Shown piece by piece: positions 55,001 to 64,000 of a stretch of 64,000 nt of DNA; position 1 is the first letter of the stretch; the number at the start of each line of letters is the position of its first letter. The position numbers and the translations under genes are program-made. The notes under the pieces were generated by a model. It was not told where the DNA came from, did no database searches, and saw nothing but the letters and a program-made list of their open reading frames with translations. The stretch comes from Nymphaea colorata (taxonomy: Eukaryota > Streptophyta > Magnoliopsida > Nymphaeales > Nymphaeaceae): contig NW_022204507.1 of NCBI RefSeq assembly GCF_008831285.2, positions 2,836,814 through 2,900,813 on the forward strand. The letters run 5' to 3'.

Positions 55001-56880
55001 TTCCGTGTTTTTAGTTGACTTTGGTGAGATGGCTTTCGGTTCTTTAGCAAAGTTGCATGCCTATTTGCAAGCAAGACATAGAATACGGAAGCCATAGAAA
55101 GCATATAATATATAGCAGTAATTCTCAAGCTGATTCATAAACATATTGCGATCAGACAGAAACACATACTGTGTTTGGATCAACATATAATTATTAAATT
55201 ATTAAACATGATATCATCTACAAGCACAAACTCTTGTTAATTTGGATCAAGCGATAAAATCTTTCAACGTAGATGTGCGCACATATATATGGAAACCAGA
55301 ATGGCGGGCAGTTCAGTATTTGTTTGGCTTGCATGTGCTGTCAGAGCGGGATGCTTTTTTGCAAGTCCAACTTCATTTCTAGACGAGCTTTATTGGGTAA
55401 CATTACATGCATATGCATGAGGAAAGATCATCAGATTTCAACCATCTAGATGTGATTCATTAATGACATCCTCTATTTATGGATATTATGCAGCTGTGGA
55501 TTTATTTTTATGCAATTAGATTTAATATCTACAATTATGTTGTTGATGATTTTTTTTCTTTCGCAAGTTGTTTTGTATATTTTGAGTTTATTAGACAGTT
55601 GCATCTCAAAATTCTAGGCAACAAGCGCTGGATGGTTTGCATGTCTATTTGATGATGTAAATGTCTTTGTTTCTTGCCGCATGCATCTTTCATTACTCGC
55701 ATCTTTCTCGCAGCAACTTTACCGAAAACAATCATCTTATTTAACCTCATCCAACCAACCTTTCTCCATGTGACCTATGAGTTGTCCATTGTTAATCAGT
55801 GTCGTCATTATTGTATGGCCCGATAATGACAGCATCGTCCGATACCATAATTGTCAAACAGTAAAAGTCTTGTGAATATGCGCACATACATGTAAAAGCG
55901 TAACAAGTGTTTCATGAATCTCTCATAAATGTTTTTTATTAAGGGGCACTCTACGTTTAAATTTCAAATTTTAAGGTGCAATCATATGTAAAAAAAATAA
56001 AAATTAATTAAATTTCTATATGTAAATGCAATAAATTTTGTGAGATGGTGTAGACAATTATCTGCACTAGCTGCAACGTAGATCTGCCGTTAAATAGTAA
56101 TAATCACCACTGTTGCCAAACAATCTCTAATGGTATTGAATGGTGTCACAATGGCATCAAAAGCATTCTTCTTTTTAGCTTCAAACGCTAACATAAACAA
56201 AGTAATCAAATAATCAGAACAATTAAAATAACACAAATCAAAGCCACAAAAATGAAAATTCCACTTCTATGTGAAGATCGATCCAAACAAACATGAATGA
56301 TGTACATAATCCCCAAAACATGCAGTACAACCCCCAGCGTTATGAGACCAAGTTACGTGCGCACCCTGTGTATACGTTGGGGGTGGACCTGCTACGTATA
56401 TGTAAGGATTCAGTAATGACCTTTGTGCCAAAAAAAGTACATGTGCATATTTACTTGAATGTCATTACATTGCACAGACACAACATACATACTTAACCTA
56501 TGTTCCTTCACGCCGCATGCATTCCTTCACCCAAAAGAAGGAAGACAGTTAGGAAGAGAAAAAAAGAAGATAGAGGTTTCCAGTGAAGGAAGGAAAGGGA
56601 GTATAGGTTGCCACTAAAGAAAGATTGACCTTGAAACAAAAATGACAGAAATGACAACAGAATAAAAGTGAGTTCAGAGCGATATCATTTTAGTTTTTTA
56701 TTTGTGGACATTAAATGACAAAGGCAATGACTTCTACAGGATTTATTTTTCAACATTTGCACACACAAAGAAATCGAAGCAGCACCTTTAGGCAAAGGTG
56801 ATGAAGAGATGAAAAATGAAGAAAATCTGGATGCAACAAGTAACAGTACATCTCAATTCATGTGGTAGATAATGTTATAG
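52030..56880. other. AT-rich intergenic sequence
   Basis: No gene recognised. Short open frames (52,417-52,668; 53,795-54,070; 54,688-54,975) show no domain. A GA tract lies at 54,881-54,908. Confidence 0.6.
53573..53715. mobile_element. Possible short CACTA-like element
   Basis: Left CACAACAAGAAAGTATG and right ATTGCATTTGTAGTG, the latter the complement of CACTACAAATG. The interior repeats GGCAATGGCTTTTACCAT, shared with about 18,345. The ends are imperfect and no 3-bp target duplication is clear. Confidence 0.4.
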
Positions 56881-56949
56881 ACAAAATAGTGAATGCATCC
56901 TAGTTTAGGTGGTAGACAATGTTAAAGACGTAATGTGTTTGTATAGTTT

Positions 56950-57360
56950 GTGTGAGATAACGAATTTGTAACATAATGAATGTGTGAGATAACGAATTCA
57001 GGGGATACGTTTTTGCATCCCAATTCATCTCATTATTTTATAATCATTACTCCCATTATTGATTGACAAAATGAGAGAAGGCACATGTACAAAGTAAGCA
57101 ATAAGTAAACAAAGACAAAATAACGTAATCACATAACGAAAGGAATGGTTATGAAATAATGAGATAATAATGGATCTACCAAGAAGGGCAGGAATGGTAA
57201 CTAGAGAAAGAGATAACAACACTTCTACGGGAGATACGTATAACTAAATGGTGTGAGATAAGGTTCGTTATTGATCGTCGAACTTTGTGATGAGATAATG
57301 TTGAATGTTATTTGATGGAAGGTATTTATGCATGAACAAATAATTTGTGAGACAATGTTA
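56950..57360. repeat. Cluster of GAGATAAYG-type motifs
   Basis: GAGATAACG at 56,954 and 56,986, then GAGATAA/GAGACAA variants at 57,161, 57,210, 57,255, 57,292 and 57,347, all on the plus strand, immediately upstream of the FAR1/MULE relic. Irregular spacing. The same words make up the array at 28,093-28,560. Confidence 0.65.
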
Positions 57361-57401
57361 AAACGTTATTTGATCGATCTACTTTACGCAGTGCAAATGG
57401 C

Positions 57402-58537
57402 ATGGTGTATGAAATATCTACATCATCAATTGACAACAACCAAAAGATTGGGTCCCTTTGCAAGCAAATAAAGTATACCAAAGAATGTATTCCTGATGTA
57501 GGAATGGAGTTTGAGATGGATGATCTCGAAGAACATAGTCTTGCTGTAGGGTTGGAGTTTCGTGCTATAGGAATGAAGTGTGAGATGGAAGATCCTGAAG
57601 GATGTTCTCCTACTTTAGAAATAGAGTTTGAGACGGAGGATGCAACATATAGCTTCTACAATCATTATGCTTTTTGCCATGGATTTAATGTATGGAAGGG
57701 TAGGATAAAGAGAAACACACATGTCGTAGTTGTGAAATGATCATATGTATGTTTGGAAGATTGATGGAAGAGATCAGCTCCATATGTAACTAAGCACAAG
57801 ATCGATGCAAGGTCTAGCTGAGGTGGGAAGGCATCCACATAAAAAATATTGTATTCGCATAGTGACTATTGAACACAAGCATCCATTGGCACATTCTCAC
57901 ACGAGCTGCATGTTAAGTTGCATCACAAATTGACATCATCAAATGCTGAAGTAACTGAGTTGGCTGATCGTGCAGTCATACCACTAAGGAAAGCATATGA
58001 CCTATTTGTTAAAGTAGGAAGCGGTCATGATAATGTTCCATTCGCTTGCAAGGATCATACAAACAACTTAAGGAGAAAGAAGATAGAATCGATGAAAGGA
58101 GGAAAAATTATGGCATTAGTCGAATCTATTCATTAAAAATTAAGCAAAGATACAAGTTTCTACATCACCATTCAGATGGGGATGGTTATACTACAAATCT
58201 CTTATAGGCATATTCGAGGGTCTTGGTTAGATTATAGATGCTTCAGTGATGTGCTTAGTTTTGACACAACCGTGAAGGTCAATACTCATGGGTGGCCCTT
58301 TGCTTAGTTTGTAGGGGTGAACCATCACTCAAAAAGTTGCTTTTTCGGTAGAGCATCCTACTTTCATCAGACTACTGAGGCATTTGAGTGGTTGTTCAAG
58401 GTACTCACCGAAGCCATGAATGGGAAGCACCCCAAAGTTGTATTGATGAATGGTGACAGTGCATTAGCAGTTTTAGTCTCCCACGTATGGCTAAAGACAC
58501 ATCATCGTTTGTGTTTATGGCATTACCTACATTGACG
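57402..58537 (+). pseudogene. FAR1-related / MULE transposase relic
   Basis: The first part (57,402-57,740) ends in the FAR1 DNA-binding signature: IEFETEDATYSFYNHYAFCH and GRIKRNTHVVVVK, the N-terminal zinc-binding half of the FHY3/FAR1 family. A damaged second half follows. 57,918-58,136 corresponds to the linker. The MULE transposase domain begins with LSFDTTVKVNTHGWPFA near 58,255-58,305, then FVGVNHHSKSCFFGRASYF, TTEAFEWLFKVLTEAMNGKH, and THHRLCLWHYLH, ending at a stop at 58,535. The TDxD-type motif reads NGD. In-frame stops at 58,134 and 58,304 and a truncated C-terminus (no SWIM region seen) show it is dead. A relic of a Mutator-like element or a FAR1 gene. Confidence 0.85.
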
Positions 58538-58539
58538 TC

Positions 58540-59276
58540 ACACAATTGCCTCCTTTTCTTCCCAGCTATCTTCGCCACCTCTAAATTTGGATCAGGCTTC
58601 CTCCTTCGCTTAGAAACTCTAATTTTTAGTGCAGGTACAATATGCACATCTAACACTAATCCCTCTAGTTCGTCAAGCAGTGGATTCTGCTCCCCATTAT
58701 CTTTCTTTTCTGCATTCTCTAGCGCCAGAAGTCACTCCTCTTCTGCCAACTCCTTCTGTTGAGGTTCCATCTCCCCTCCATTCCTTGTCTCTGTGGCATG
58801 GCCCTTCATTTCCGACACCACTTGGTGTTCAAATTCTTTCTCCCTTGCATCCTTTGTTCCCACGGCCTGTCCCTTTGTTTCTGCTACCTCCTCTTGCTCA
58901 AATGCCCTATCCCTTGTGTTGTTTGTCTCTGTAGCTTGTCTCTTTTTTTCCACCACCACCTCTTGCTCAAATTCCTGACCCCTGCATTCACTTACTCTAT
59001 GGCCTGTCCATTCGTTTTCCACGCCTCCTCGTCCTTATTTTCTTTCACACCTTCATTCTCCTTCTCGACAACCTACTCCACCTCATGTGACATACATTAT
59101 GCTACAACGACAACTTCATCCTCTTCCCATTCTACCAAAACATCACACTCAACTATCATTCAACGTTTTCAAAGTTCTTCAGACTTGGTGTACCGTGTAT
59201 GTCAACTTCACCCAATTTAGCGTCGAACGATTGATATTCGATGTCATATTCTTCCATATTAATTAAAGTAGACATC
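58540..59276 (-). pseudogene. Charged 23-residue-repeat frame opposite the FAR1 relic
   Basis: Minus strand. Starts near 59,272 (MSTLINMEEYDIEYQSFD), then frameshifts. From about 58,985 to 58,755 are about three units of 23 residues, each beginning F-E-(Q/H) and rich in E, K and T (FEQEVVVEKKRQATETN; FEQEEVAETKGQAVGTK; FEHQVVSEMKGHATETR), coded by a 69-bp tandem repeat. A frame change near 58,735 leads to VSKRRRKPDPNLEVAKIAGK, basic and nuclear-signal-like, near 58,615-58,560. I do not recognise the family. It may be a second gene or captured fragment of a Mutator-like element. Confidence 0.45.
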
Positions 59277-59289
59277 ATTGATCTACAAG

Positions 59290-60620
59290 AAGCAAAAAAA
59301 AACATGTATAAAGTAGTGAATTAACAACATATATAGAGCCATAGATAAACAAACATATAGAAGACATTAAAATAACAAAGTGTGTATATACAAATATGAG
59401 AAATAGAAGTATATGAGATAATGTTGTTATTTCATTATCTCACTTCCTTCTATTTCTCTTCTATAATATGTGCAGGAGTTATTATTTCATTATCTCACGC
59501 CCTTTTGTTTCTCTTCTACAATGTATGAACTAACAAAAGCGCGATACCAACCTAGACATAATAAACAATATCTGTCACCAATGAGGATAATCGATTCAGC
59601 AATCGTCCTTACGCTTGATTCGATCGATGCTCTTCAGCCGACGGCAGTAACCTTCACCGATGAGGATGATAAAAGCACCCTGCGAACGATAACTCCCTCT
59701 AGAAGAAGCGAACCTGGTAGAACCTGCACTCATTCCAATGGACAACCTTAAGGTTTCTCCAACTGGCATTCTTTGACCGATGATGAAAACCGCTCCGTCG
59801 ATAAGGATAATTGTTGCCTATGACCAACAGCTCCCTTTGCGGATATGAAAGTTTGAAACATTATGGAGAAGCCTCAACTCCACGAGCGATACTCTTCCAT
59901 TTTCCTTTTCCACATACGAACTTCTCACATCATTCCCACCGTCCACCTCGGGACTCGCTCTTTTCAAAAAGCCATGTTTCCGCACTAAGGGGTATTTTTT
60001 GGTTAACAACACTTCACATAAAAATTTCTCGCTTCATTCTCACAATCAATCGAGGGACATTAGTGTCTGTTAAATGCACCAAGTGATTCACCTTCGACCC
60101 ACCTGGGCGTTGATTCAGCTTTCGAGTTAATGTTCGAGACAAGAGGTTGATGAGATAGTAAAATATTTATGAGATAAAAAAATAGTTAAGAAATAATAAA
60201 ATAATGCTATGAACGACGCAAAAAACAAAAGCGCGAATATTAGATTTACAAATTTTTACTAGTTAGAGAGGTATATTGGTCATAACGATACATATATATA
60301 GATAGACAAATTTTACCTTTATCCAATCCCCAAATCATCTTTTAACGATTCTCTTTTTTGTCCCTACAAATTAGTTCTTTTTGTATTATTCATGAGAGTT
60401 TTTCTTTACTAATATGGCACATGAAATTTCATATAGAGGGATGGTCTATATAACCAGTTTCACTGCGATATATGCCAAAACTTTATTCAGCTGGTAAAGG
60501 TTTTCGAAAAAGATTTCTACGGCCTCTTTTTTATTTTGTCAAATTAAATTTTAACTATATGTTTAATGGATTAAATAAGATGCATGAACCTAATTAATTA
60601 CATCTTGAAGGTGTTTAAAG
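59290..60620. other. Right flank of the FAR1/MULE relic, no gene recognised
   Basis: Contains CATTATCTCA motifs (complement of the left-flank words) at about 59,435 and 59,489 in a two-unit 54-bp repeat, GAGATA words near 60,150-60,175, and TATATTGGTCATAAC near 60,271. Short open frames at 59,470-60,086 show no domain. Confidence 0.5.
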
Positions 60621-61340
60621 GGAGGGGATGGATATCGTTATAGGGATGAAATTTTCCTTCGTTCTAAACTTGGACAGCGTAAGTCTGTGGCCTAGACTTA
60701 CCAGCCAAATCACCACCTGTACGAAAACCCAAAGAAACAAGGGACAACCAGCTTTACCTCAAATCAAGAACTTAGTCTTTTCTTACCAAGAAAAACTTAC
60801 AAGACTATCAAAACAATAACATGTGCCTTCTATCTACACTGCTTGGCTCGGCTTAAGTATCCAGCTAGAGCCATTACATTGTTTGAATTCAAAACCAAGG
60901 CAGCAACAATACCCCGTCGAGATTCAAATGTGGCTATGGGCTTAAACCGCTGTTTGGCCACCTGTCCAGGAACTGCTACCCATGCTGGCCAGTGGTTGGC
61001 CAAGCGCATTGCTGCCCATAGACCACGTGGCCGTGAGGCCATTATCTGACATCTGTTCCCAAGTCTTGCAACAGCTAGGCGTGGCCTGGCACTGCTGCCT
61101 AACTACCACCTAACCAAATCCATTCCCTCCAAGGCACCACATTTGAATTCGTGCCATCCGATGCTACCAAGTGTCCTAGCCTTTTCTCAGTGGCCACGTG
61201 TTGAGGGGCCGGTGCTCTTCAACTGACAATGTTCCCTATATAGGTGTTGTGGGTGATCGCTTGTCCTATATGGGAAAAACACCAAAGACATCTAGGCTAC
61301 CATAAATTTTGAACTGTCGGCTGCTGCTGAGATATGGCCT
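60621..61340 (-). repeat. Possible LTR of the gypsy element
   Basis: GC-richer than its surroundings, on the 3' side of the minus-strand gypsy coding region, with CCTATATAGGG (TATA-like on both strands) near 61,226-61,237. No second copy is in the window to prove it is an LTR. Frames open on both strands at 60,830-61,049 look like a compositional effect. Confidence 0.35.
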
Positions 61341-61359
61341 CATGTTGTCAAGTTGTGGC

Positions 61360-61490
61360 TTGATATTGATTCTCTGACATCTGCCTTATCTTGCTGGCAA
61401 TCTAGGCAAGTCTGAGCATAATGCTCTATGGCTGCTTCCATCTTTGGCCAGTAGAAGCATGAGCAATCAAGGCTAGTGTGCGGTCTTGGC
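61360..61490 (-). pseudogene. Gypsy integrase zinc finger
   Basis: Minus-strand HTSLDCSCFYWPKMEAAIE, then HYAQTCLDCQQDK, the H2C2 region of gypsy integrases with its C-x2-C. Sequence after DVRESISSHN is not integrase, so the catalytic core was lost. Confidence 0.8.
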
Positions 61491-61634
61491 TAGGATGGCT
61501 AACTCAAGGGCTATCATGCATCTCCTTCAAGAGTTCCTTCTTTCACCACTTCAAGGAGGCGGGCCACTGATGATTCAGTGGTCGTAGCCTACTGAATCCT
61601 TTGCATCAAGTACCCAGACACTTGAGTCATCGCA

Positions 61635-61825
61635 GACATGGTGCAGACCTCTATCTGCACCCCTCGGCTTAGTGCATCGGCAATCTGATTAGCTTTACCA
61701 GACCTATGCACTATATCCATGTCAAACCGTAGACACGGTGCAGACCTCTACCTGCACTGCTCGGCTTAGTGCATCAGCAATCTGATTAGCTTTACCAGAC
61801 CTATACACTATGTTAAACTCTGGTA
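61635..61825. repeat. 97-bp tandem duplication in the gypsy element
   Basis: GACATGGTGCAGACCTCTAT at 61,635 and GACACGGTGCAGACCTCTAC at 61,732, each followed by the segment coding for RSGKANQIADALSR. Copies differ at several positions. 97 is not a multiple of three, so the frame shifts. Confidence 0.9.
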
Positions 61826-62278
61826 GAAAATCATCCCAACATGCTTGTTTGGCATTCAGCCGCTTCTGTGACAAAAAATAGCTATTCACCACATTGATGG
61901 TCATTACTTTGACATGCTGCCCAACAGATAATGTCTCCAAAGCCTTAGAGACATTGAACTACTACCATCATTTTCTTTTTATAGGATGTGCATCATCGTT
62001 TTATGTCTCACAACTTCTGACTTTCATACCGGATGTCCATCTTAAATCAAGACATTGCCCAGTGCTTGGTTGGAAGCATTAGTCTCCACCTCAAATGGCA
62101 AAGTGTAATCAGGCAGGTGCAAAACCGGCTCACTGCTCAATTTCACCTTGAGCAGTCGAAAGGCATCAGCACATTCTGATGATGAATCCCACGTCAAGGG
62201 TACCATGACTGTTGAGTATCCCTCAATGAAGCAGCGATAATAATTAGCCAGGCCCAAGAAAGACCAAAGTGTTGGCAC
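61700..62278 (-). pseudogene. Gypsy RT end and RNase H
   Basis: Minus strand: LWSFLGLANYYRCFIEGYS at about 62,275-62,215, LPFEVETNASNQALGNVL near 62,100-62,045 where TDASD is expected (Asp to Asn), QHVKVMTINVVNSYFLSQKR where TDN is expected, and IVYRSGKANQIADALSRAV. At least two RNase H acidic positions are lost. Confidence 0.85.
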
Positions 62279-62399
62279 ATTTTAAGGGCTGGCTAGTCAA
62301 GGATGGCCTGAAATTTTTGGGAATCCATCTCTACCTTTCCATGGCTGACAAAGTGGCCTAAGAAAGGGACCCATGGCTGAGCGAATATGCACTTCTTTG

Positions 62400-62930
62400 G
62401 CTTCAAATACAACTTATTTTCTCACAACTTAGAGAACACCAACTCTAAGTGTTTGACATGGAACTCTATGAATAGACTATAAATCACAATGTCGACCAAA
62501 TACATCACCACAAAATCATCGATGTAAAGGCGAAACACATTATTCATTAAATTATAAAATGTAGTTGGTGCATTACAAAGCCCAAAACATTATAAGTTAC
62601 TCTAACAAACCATAGCGAGTAATACATGCCTTTCTCGGCTCATCCCCTTTAGCAATCCTCACTTGATAATTCTCAGACCGTAGATCTAACTTAGTGAAGA
62701 TCTGGGCATTACCTGGCTGATCAAACAAGTCTTCCACTCGAGGCACAAGTTGTTCATCACAGTGAGCTTATTCAAAGCTTTGTAGTCCACACACATCCGA
62801 AGGGAAACATCCTTCTTATGTTGGAACAAGATTGGCTCTTCATAAGGGGCCTTGGATGGTTGGATGTAACCAGCTTCTAGCAATTCGTTGAGTTGCCACC
62901 ACAGTTTAGCTAATCTGGTGGGAACATCTG
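62400..62930 (-). pseudogene. Gypsy reverse transcriptase
   Basis: Minus strand: MLEAGYIQPSKAPYEEPILF from 62,883, RMCVDYKALNKLTVMNN, frameshifts, then MYLVDIVIYS at about 62,505-62,475 with the Y-L-x-D box (62,491-62,502) reading Y-L-V-D. The first catalytic aspartate is replaced. Confidence 0.85.
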
Positions 62931-63239
62931 ATATGGAGCCTGGGCAGGAGACTCAACGCTTGGCACCAATCTTATTTCACGGTCCATGTCGCTTCTTGAC
63001 AGCAAATCCTTCGGCATTTCTCTTGGCACAACATTAGAGAATCTGCCAAGTAGTTCCTATACTATGGCAGGAGCATTACCTTGCTTTTGGTCTGGTCTGA
63101 CATCCTTCAATGTAGCCAGAAAGTCAGCTCTCCATGCCTCAATTTGTCATTGAGTTGTAGGACAATATAGCTTTTATAGTAGCCCTGCCTAACACCAATA
63201 GAACCAGACATGGCATCTTCTCATTTGAAATCATTAATG

Positions 63240-63480
63240 ACTTTAGATGCGGTTAGATTGTCACCTTGGATTGGGTTAGGAAATCCATGCCCAGCATCTC
63301 ATCAAAATCATCTAGTGTGCAGACCGTGAAGTTACACTTACCCAACCAAGGCCCGACTTGCTTCCTAGCAGCTTACGCTTCATCGTCCGTCACTAAAGGG
63401 ACAACATTAGTGGCTTTCACATGGCTGGTGTTCAGCTTCACCATAAGGCCGAAAGCTCCACCAGACAACTAGCCACAAAA
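63240..63480 (-). pseudogene. Gypsy aspartic protease region
   Basis: Minus-strand pieces AFGLMVKLNTSHVKATNVVP, GPWLGKCNFTVCTLDDFDEM and LGMDFLTQ, typical of gypsy proteases (LDDF, LGMDFL). The D-T/S-G active site just upstream (63,480-63,510) is eroded. Confidence 0.75.
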
Positions 63481-63589
63481 TTGTGGGTCACTCATGTGTC
63501 CACCAAGGAATGAGTGAGAACTTTATTCAGCCGGACCTCAACATACAACAACCTAGGACTTAAGGCCGTATTCTCAAGAGACTGTCACA

Positions 63590-63998
63590 GAGTGTTCACC
63601 GTCGAAGAGGGTTCATGCATTTCGGAGGTCCAATGGTCAGTGCTCTTGACTCATCATCGGGCTCCTGGACGACCGCATTCATGTGATTCCTGTGAGGACA
63701 ATTTTGCGCATGGTGAAGGCCATTGCAAATGAAGCACCCGGAATAGTTTGAAGATTTGTAGGGTATGTCTCTTAGGCCCTCCTTCTTCTTACCACCGTAT
63801 TTTGCTTTGGCCGACTTGTACCGCTTTTATGGCTGATTCTTAGATGTTTCGTCACTAAACTGCACACAAAAATCTAAGAGACGATTGACTATTGGTAAAG
63901 CAGAATGCAATTCTTTTACTTCTGGCCGACAAATTTCAGTTTGAGCCCATGACTGAAGACCACTCATAAAGTAAAATAGCTTGTTTTCTTCTGCCATG
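63590..63998 (-). pseudogene. Gypsy gag C-terminus and zinc knuckle
   Basis: Minus strand from 63,998: YFMSGLQSWAQTEICRPEVK, one stop near 63,830, a Lys-rich stretch, and a CCHC knuckle CFICNGLHHAQNC (C-x2-C-x3-H-x4-C) at about 63,740-63,700, then HRNHMNAVVQEPDDESRAL. The gag N-terminus lies beyond the window. Confidence 0.85.
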
Positions 63999-64000
63999 TT

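Larger units (their letters stand above)
61341..64000 (-). mobile_element. Ty3/gypsy element fragment (minus strand)
   Basis: Minus-strand order from the window end: gag, zinc knuckle, protease, RT, RNase H, integrase zinc finger; the 5' part lies outside the window and the integrase core is missing on the 3' side. RT Y-L-D-D reads Y-L-V-D, the RNase H acidic sites are changed, and a 97-bp duplication disrupts the end of RNase H. Dead element. Confidence 0.9.

Noticed and set aside
58759-59220. 153-codon plus-strand Ser/Phe/Leu-rich frame with signal-like hydrophobic runs
   Set aside because: It is opposite the charged repeat frame; the opposite strand has the more protein-like composition and repeats.
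60830-61049. Overlapping open frames on both strands
   Set aside because: Compositional effect of a GC-richer stretch, probably LTR; neither frame shows a domain.

Overview
This looks like nuclear DNA of a flowering plant, AT-rich and almost entirely made of decayed transposable elements. The evidence is several Ty1/copia LTR retrotransposons with a Met-tRNA type primer site (TGGTATCAGAGCC), a Ty3/gypsy element, hAT-like MITEs, a FAR1/MULE transposase relic, exon pieces with GT-AG signals, and TAA/AT/GA microsatellites. The species cannot be named from the sequence. I found no intact host gene, rRNA or tRNA gene, and no CRISPR array. I also found no convincing new biological system; the best leads are listed as findings.

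Layout. (1) 0.8-12.3 kb, block P1: an unrecognised multi-exon gene relic (minus strand), a MITE, gene scraps including a TPR-like exon, and two copia bodies (called Copia-1 and Copia-2 here) joined through one LTR (LTR-A) and bounded by a second LTR type (LTR-B). (2) 15.85-17.85 kb, block P3: a shorter paralogue with the first exon of the relic, the MITE, the gene scraps and an LTR-B holding a 347-bp tandem duplication. (3) 18.7-28.1 kb, block P2: a second long paralogue of P1. It keeps consensus splice sites in the relic and the reverse-transcriptase region of Copia-1, and ends inside Copia-2. (4) 28.1-28.56 kb: a degenerate minisatellite of about 47 bp period. (5) 28.6-33.0 kb: AT-rich sequence, then exactly 100 N.

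(6) 33.14-45.18 kb repeats 20.97-33.04 kb almost base for base. The earlier copy ends at the gap and the later copy starts at it. Single-base indels pile up only near those two edges. This is the signature of two overlapping contig ends that were not merged, so features there are probably counted twice.

(7) 47.69-52.03 kb: one copia element on the minus strand with both LTRs, primer-binding site and polypurine tract but a broken integrase. (8) 52-56.9 kb: AT-rich, no gene seen. (9) 56.9-60.3 kb: a FAR1/MULE transposase relic flanked by GAGATAAYG-type motifs that also occur in the minisatellite, with a charged 23-residue-repeat frame on the opposite strand. (10) 60.8-64 kb: a Ty3/gypsy element on the minus strand with damaged catalytic residues, running off the window end.

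None of the retroelements could move unaided: each has lost integrase sequence or catalytic residues, and the mutations differ between elements. The blocks are best read as duplicated transposon-rich chromosomal segments plus one assembly artefact.
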